A stretch of DNA of 64,000 nucleotides from Emcibacteraceae bacterium. GTDB lineage: Bacteria; Pseudomonadota; Alphaproteobacteria; Sphingomonadales; Emcibacteraceae. Below the pieces are notes generated by a model, which made no database searches, was not told the origin of the DNA, and saw only the letters and a program-made list of their open reading frames with translations. Made by a program: the position numbers and the translations under genes. The first letter of the stretch is position 1. Each line of letters opens with the position of its first letter. Of this stretch, positions 61,958 to 64,000 are shown one piece after another. Location: contig JAWKXO010000002.1 of the NCBI GenBank assembly GCA_041396985.1, forward strand, positions 62,001 to 126,000, read 5' to 3'.

Positions 61958-62491
61958 TTAGTTTCTGGTTATCTCCAGTAAAGTATCCGGTGTCAAATGG
62001 GGAAGAATTTCCAGCAAGTCTGATTTTTTCAATGATACACATCCCTCTGTACCGACATAATCATCATCATCCAGGTCCCTAGCCACATGCATAAATATGG
62101 CACTGCCTTTTCCTGGAACCACTGGTGCATCGTTATAGCCAAGCACCACAAGGACATCATAAAGATCGTCATCCCGCCACAAACTTTCGGCACTGGCATG
62201 ATAGGGTAGCATCACGGACTGGTTATAGGCTTTATCATTGGGGTCGTCACACCATCCATCTTCTCTGAGTGTCGCAAATAGCGGCACTTTGCTGTAAATG
62301 GGCTGACGCAATTTATCATAGCGATAATAAATGCTTCGAAGCTCAAACCTGCCTGTAGGACTTTTATTATCCCCTTCTTTTTTTTCATTGGCGATCCCCC
62401 CTTTGCCAAGCGCACAGCGATAGGTTTTTGATCCGAATTTTAATATGCCGCGGGAGGGGTTTTCTGAAATAGGTGTGACGAGGATTTCCAT
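61958..62491 (-). CDS. L,D-transpeptidase (YkuD) domain protein
   Basis: A 177-residue YkuD-fold protein. The catalytic cysteine is Cys151 in TEGCVSLKKSDL, with His135 in IFMHVARDLDDDDYVG, the usual HXX14-17-S/T-HGC-type layout with GC followed by V. KSPTGRFELRSIYYRYDK is the beta-strand region. No signal peptide is visible, so it may be cytoplasmic or lack an export signal recognised by eye; other alphaproteobacterial members have the same start. YkuD enzymes cross-link peptidoglycan or attach proteins to it. It lies 17 bases after pspC and is probably the last gene of the psp operon. Confidence 0.87.
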   Translation of the reverse strand: MEILVTPISENPSRGILKFGSKTYRCALGKGGIANEKKEGDNKSPTGRFELRSIYYRYDKLRQPIYSKVPLFATLREDGWCDDPNDKAYNQSVMLPYHASAESLWRDDDLYDVLVVLGYNDAPVVPGKGSAIFMHVARDLDDDDYVGTEGCVSLKKSDLLEILPHLTPDTLLEITRN

Positions 62492-62508
62492 AAGCTTATA
62501 CCTGTTTT

Positions 62509-62907
62509 TTATTTATCCAGATTATCTATTTCTCGGCTCAGATTATATTGTGATGAAGTGACATGTGCTTCTGCTGCGCGCAACCGGCGCTCAATATCCC
62601 TAAATTTGTAACGAATATCACGTACAGTATTTGAAGGCTCTGTTCTGACCGAATTCCAGAAATCGCTTTCTTTCTTACTTTCGTAGATATCTTCCGGCTT
62701 TTCATCGAGGAAGTAAGCCAGCAAGACATATCCAATTACAAAAAAGACGAAGCCAAAGAAGATTGAGCCTAGAATGGCAGCAATACGCAAAATTTTAGGT
62801 TTAATCCCAAAATAATCACCGAGGCCAGCACAAACCCCTGAAATTTTAGCATTCTTTTTATCAAGATAGAGTTTTTTATATGGGGGAGTATGGGGATGTC
62901 TATACAT
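62509..62907 (-). CDS. pspC: PspC domain envelope-stress protein
   Basis: A 132-residue protein from ATG 62907, which follows GGAGGAAAAAATA, a near-perfect ribosome site; the earlier TTG would lie inside that site. The PspC domain reads KKNAKISGVCAGLGDYFG, followed by a membrane helix (ILRIAAILGSIFFGFVFFVIGYVLLAYF) and a cytoplasmic or periplasmic coiled region (RDIERRLRAAEAHV). PspC and PspB sense envelope stress and release PspA from PspF. Its start overlaps the pspB stop by one base (TAATG). Confidence 0.93.
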   Translation of the reverse strand: MYRHPHTPPYKKLYLDKKNAKISGVCAGLGDYFGIKPKILRIAAILGSIFFGFVFFVIGYVLLAYFLDEKPEDIYESKKESDFWNSVRTEPSNTVRDIRYKFRDIERRLRAAEAHVTSSQYNLSREIDNLDK

Positions 62908-63122
62908 TATTTTTTCCTCCAATCAGGGGATTCTATATCCAGAATCCGTTCAATATTGTTAAGCCGGCTTTCAATCCTCTCCGCGCTTTCCCATAATTCA
63001 CCCAGGATATTCTCATCCTCATTTGATATGGTTTTTGTGGATTTCCACCTTGTAATATAGTGAAGAAGTATCCAAAGTGGCGCGACTACTGCCATGAATA
63101 CAATTGCGACAACTTCTGTCAT
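62907..63122 (-). CDS. pspB: envelope-stress response membrane protein PspB
   Basis: A 71-residue protein with one N-terminal helix (VVAIVFMAVVAPLWILLHYI) and a cytoplasmic amphipathic coil (WESAERIESRLNNIERIL), ending SPDWRKK, the PspB plan. AAGGATAAACA precedes the ATG. It is 46 bases after pspA, with a small ATCCTG/CAGGAT hairpin in the gap (63139-63158), and overlaps pspC by one base. Confidence 0.94.
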   Translation of the reverse strand: MTEVVAIVFMAVVAPLWILLHYITRWKSTKTISNEDENILGELWESAERIESRLNNIERILDIESPDWRKK

Positions 63123-63138
63123 TGTTTATCCTTTCCAA

Positions 63139-63158
63139 ATCCTGCTTTATTTCAGGAT
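63139..63158 (-). other. small hairpin in the pspA-pspB gap
   Basis: ATCCTG (63139-63144) pairs with CAGGAT (63153-63158), loop of eight bases. A short hairpin between a highly expressed first gene and lower-expressed membrane genes may set relative levels; this is an inference. Confidence 0.35.
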
Positions 63159-63168
63159 ACACCCATAA

Positions 63169-63852
63169 TTATTTTTTTGCAGCCTTGGATTGTTTTTTGG
63201 CCAGTCTTTCCTTTAGTTCAGCGAGCTCATCTGCAACCGCTTCATTGGCTTTCAAATCCACGAATTCTTCATGCAGGGTTTTTTCACGGCCAAGCTCTGA
63301 CGCTTCAACAAGACTTTCCGTTTCTTCAACCCGTTTTTCCATTAATGAAAATCGGTTCATAATATTTTCGATGCGGTTGTCATATAGTTTGGACCGAACA
63401 CGAAGCTGAGTGGTTGCAGAATTTTGTCTTTCAACCAGTGATTTCTGTTTTTGTTTTGCTTCTTTGATTTTTGCTTCTAGCGAAATAATATCCGCTTCAT
63501 ATTTGGCGAGAGCCTCTTCTAAAGGAGCGCGGTCCTGCTCCAGTTCCAGAACGATGTCCACCAATTTTGCTTTTTCAACGAGTGCTGCATTTGCTAAATC
63601 CTCTCTTCCTTTACTTAGAGCAAGTTCCGCTTTGGCATACCAATCGTCCTGCACTTTGTTTAAACGGTCAATATGACGGTCAATTTCCTTGCGGTCAGCA
63701 ATGACACGGGCGGCAGAAGAACGAACTTCAACAAGCGTGTCTTCCATTTCCTGTATCATCATGCGAATCATTTTGGCCGGGTCTTCAGCTTTATCAAGGA
63801 TATGCGAAATGTTTGAATTGATTATGTCGGTTAGGCGGGTAAAAATGCCCAT
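63169..63852 (-). CDS. pspA: phage-shock protein A (PspA/IM30)
   Basis: A 227-residue coiled-coil protein. The N-terminal amphipathic helix MGIFTRLTDIINSNISHI binds membranes, and EDPAKMIRMMIQEMEDTLVEV and the long coil follow. The family's length is normal. PspA forms oligomers that support damaged inner membrane and holds the activator PspF inactive. The ATG is preceded by GGAGATATAAA. It is the first gene of pspABC and lies behind a sigma-54-type promoter. Confidence 0.97.
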   Translation of the reverse strand: MGIFTRLTDIINSNISHILDKAEDPAKMIRMMIQEMEDTLVEVRSSAARVIADRKEIDRHIDRLNKVQDDWYAKAELALSKGREDLANAALVEKAKLVDIVLELEQDRAPLEEALAKYEADIISLEAKIKEAKQKQKSLVERQNSATTQLRVRSKLYDNRIENIMNRFSLMEKRVEETESLVEASELGREKTLHEEFVDLKANEAVADELAELKERLAKKQSKAAKK

Positions 63853-63903
63853 TTTATATCTCCAAAATTAAATTGCCCCTACCTGGGCCTTCACATCCTC
63901 TAC

Positions 63904-63920
63904 TGCACAGGGCGTGCCAG
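63904..63920 (-). promoter_or_regulatory. sigma-54-type promoter of the psp operon
   Basis: Read on the minus strand the sequence CTGGCACGCCCTGTGCA matches the -24/-12 consensus TGGCACG-N4-TTGC with one mismatch and has the required 10 bases between GG and GC. It lies 52 bases before the pspA start. This fits PspF-dependent, RpoN-driven psp transcription; the pspF gene would lie beyond the window edge, where it is usually divergent. Confidence 0.8.
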
Positions 63921-64000
63921 TTTTTATATTTTTCCATAAGCCTTTGTTTAATAATGATTTTTTGTATTATCGTGAATTTTACAGATGAAAATAATTTAGT

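Overview
The window reads as one contiguous stretch of an alphaproteobacterial chromosome, moderately AT-rich by eye. It is densely packed with housekeeping genes. No rRNA, tRNA, CRISPR array, prophage or insertion sequence was found. The alphaproteobacterial assignment rests on gene orders: hisC-tyrC beside a DUF2125 gene; ftsE-ftsX-DUF218-plsC divergent from a zinc-ribbon/DUF3426 gene; argH-lptM-lysA-DUF4175; F1-only atpHAGDC; DUF484-xerC; zapE, mdh-sucCD-sucA-sucB-lpd; a CpdR-like regulator and a long rplU-to-rppH block. Which order the organism belongs to (for example Kordiimonadales, Emcibacterales or Sneathiellales) cannot be fixed from the sequence alone.

Layout. 1-4.1 kb: an M13 lipoprotein peptidase cut by the window edge, a methyltransferase and metX-metW. 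4.1-12 kb: hisC-tyrC, DUF2125, an outer-membrane barrel, ftsEX with DUF218 and plsC, then a zinc-ribbon protein and a CpdR-like regulator. 12.4-17.9 kb: argH, a 39-residue LptM-like lipoprotein, lysA, DUF4175 and a TlpA thioredoxin. 17.9-21.2 kb: a metal-homeostasis island made of a Zur-type Fur protein, a small exported CxxC protein and a His/Glu-rich TonB receptor behind a Zur-box-like palindrome. 21.3-22.1 kb: a four-cysteine Fnr-type regulator. 22.1-36.9 kb: one long collinear block (rplU, rpmA, obgE, proB, proA, nadD, rsfS, rlmH, gpmI, envC-like, ctpA, deacetylase, rppH, two paralogous membrane proteins, PHP phosphoesterase) closed by a terminator shared with the converging atp operon. 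36.9-41.9 kb: atpHAGDC. 42-49 kb: an asparagine-synthase-like protein, priA, a transaldolase, DUF484-xerC and a small charged protein. 49.2-51.1 kb: a methyltransferase/ATP-grasp fusion. 51.1-61.3 kb: the 2-oxoglutarate dehydrogenase/succinyl-CoA synthetase/malate dehydrogenase cluster and zapE. 61.4-64 kb: two tandem paralogous small proteins and a pspABC operon with an L,D-transpeptidase gene at its end, driven by a sigma-54-type promoter.

The most interesting non-routine items are the methyltransferase/ATP-grasp fusion, the asparagine-synthase-like protein without a glutaminase cysteine, the tandem small paralogs at 61.4-62 kb, the pair of six-helix membrane paralogs translationally joined to a secreted PHP phosphoesterase, the zinc-type regulatory island, the psp operon carrying an L,D-transpeptidase, and a DUF4175 gene whose true start appears to be non-canonical. 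I did not find a clearly novel multi-gene defence or mobile system.
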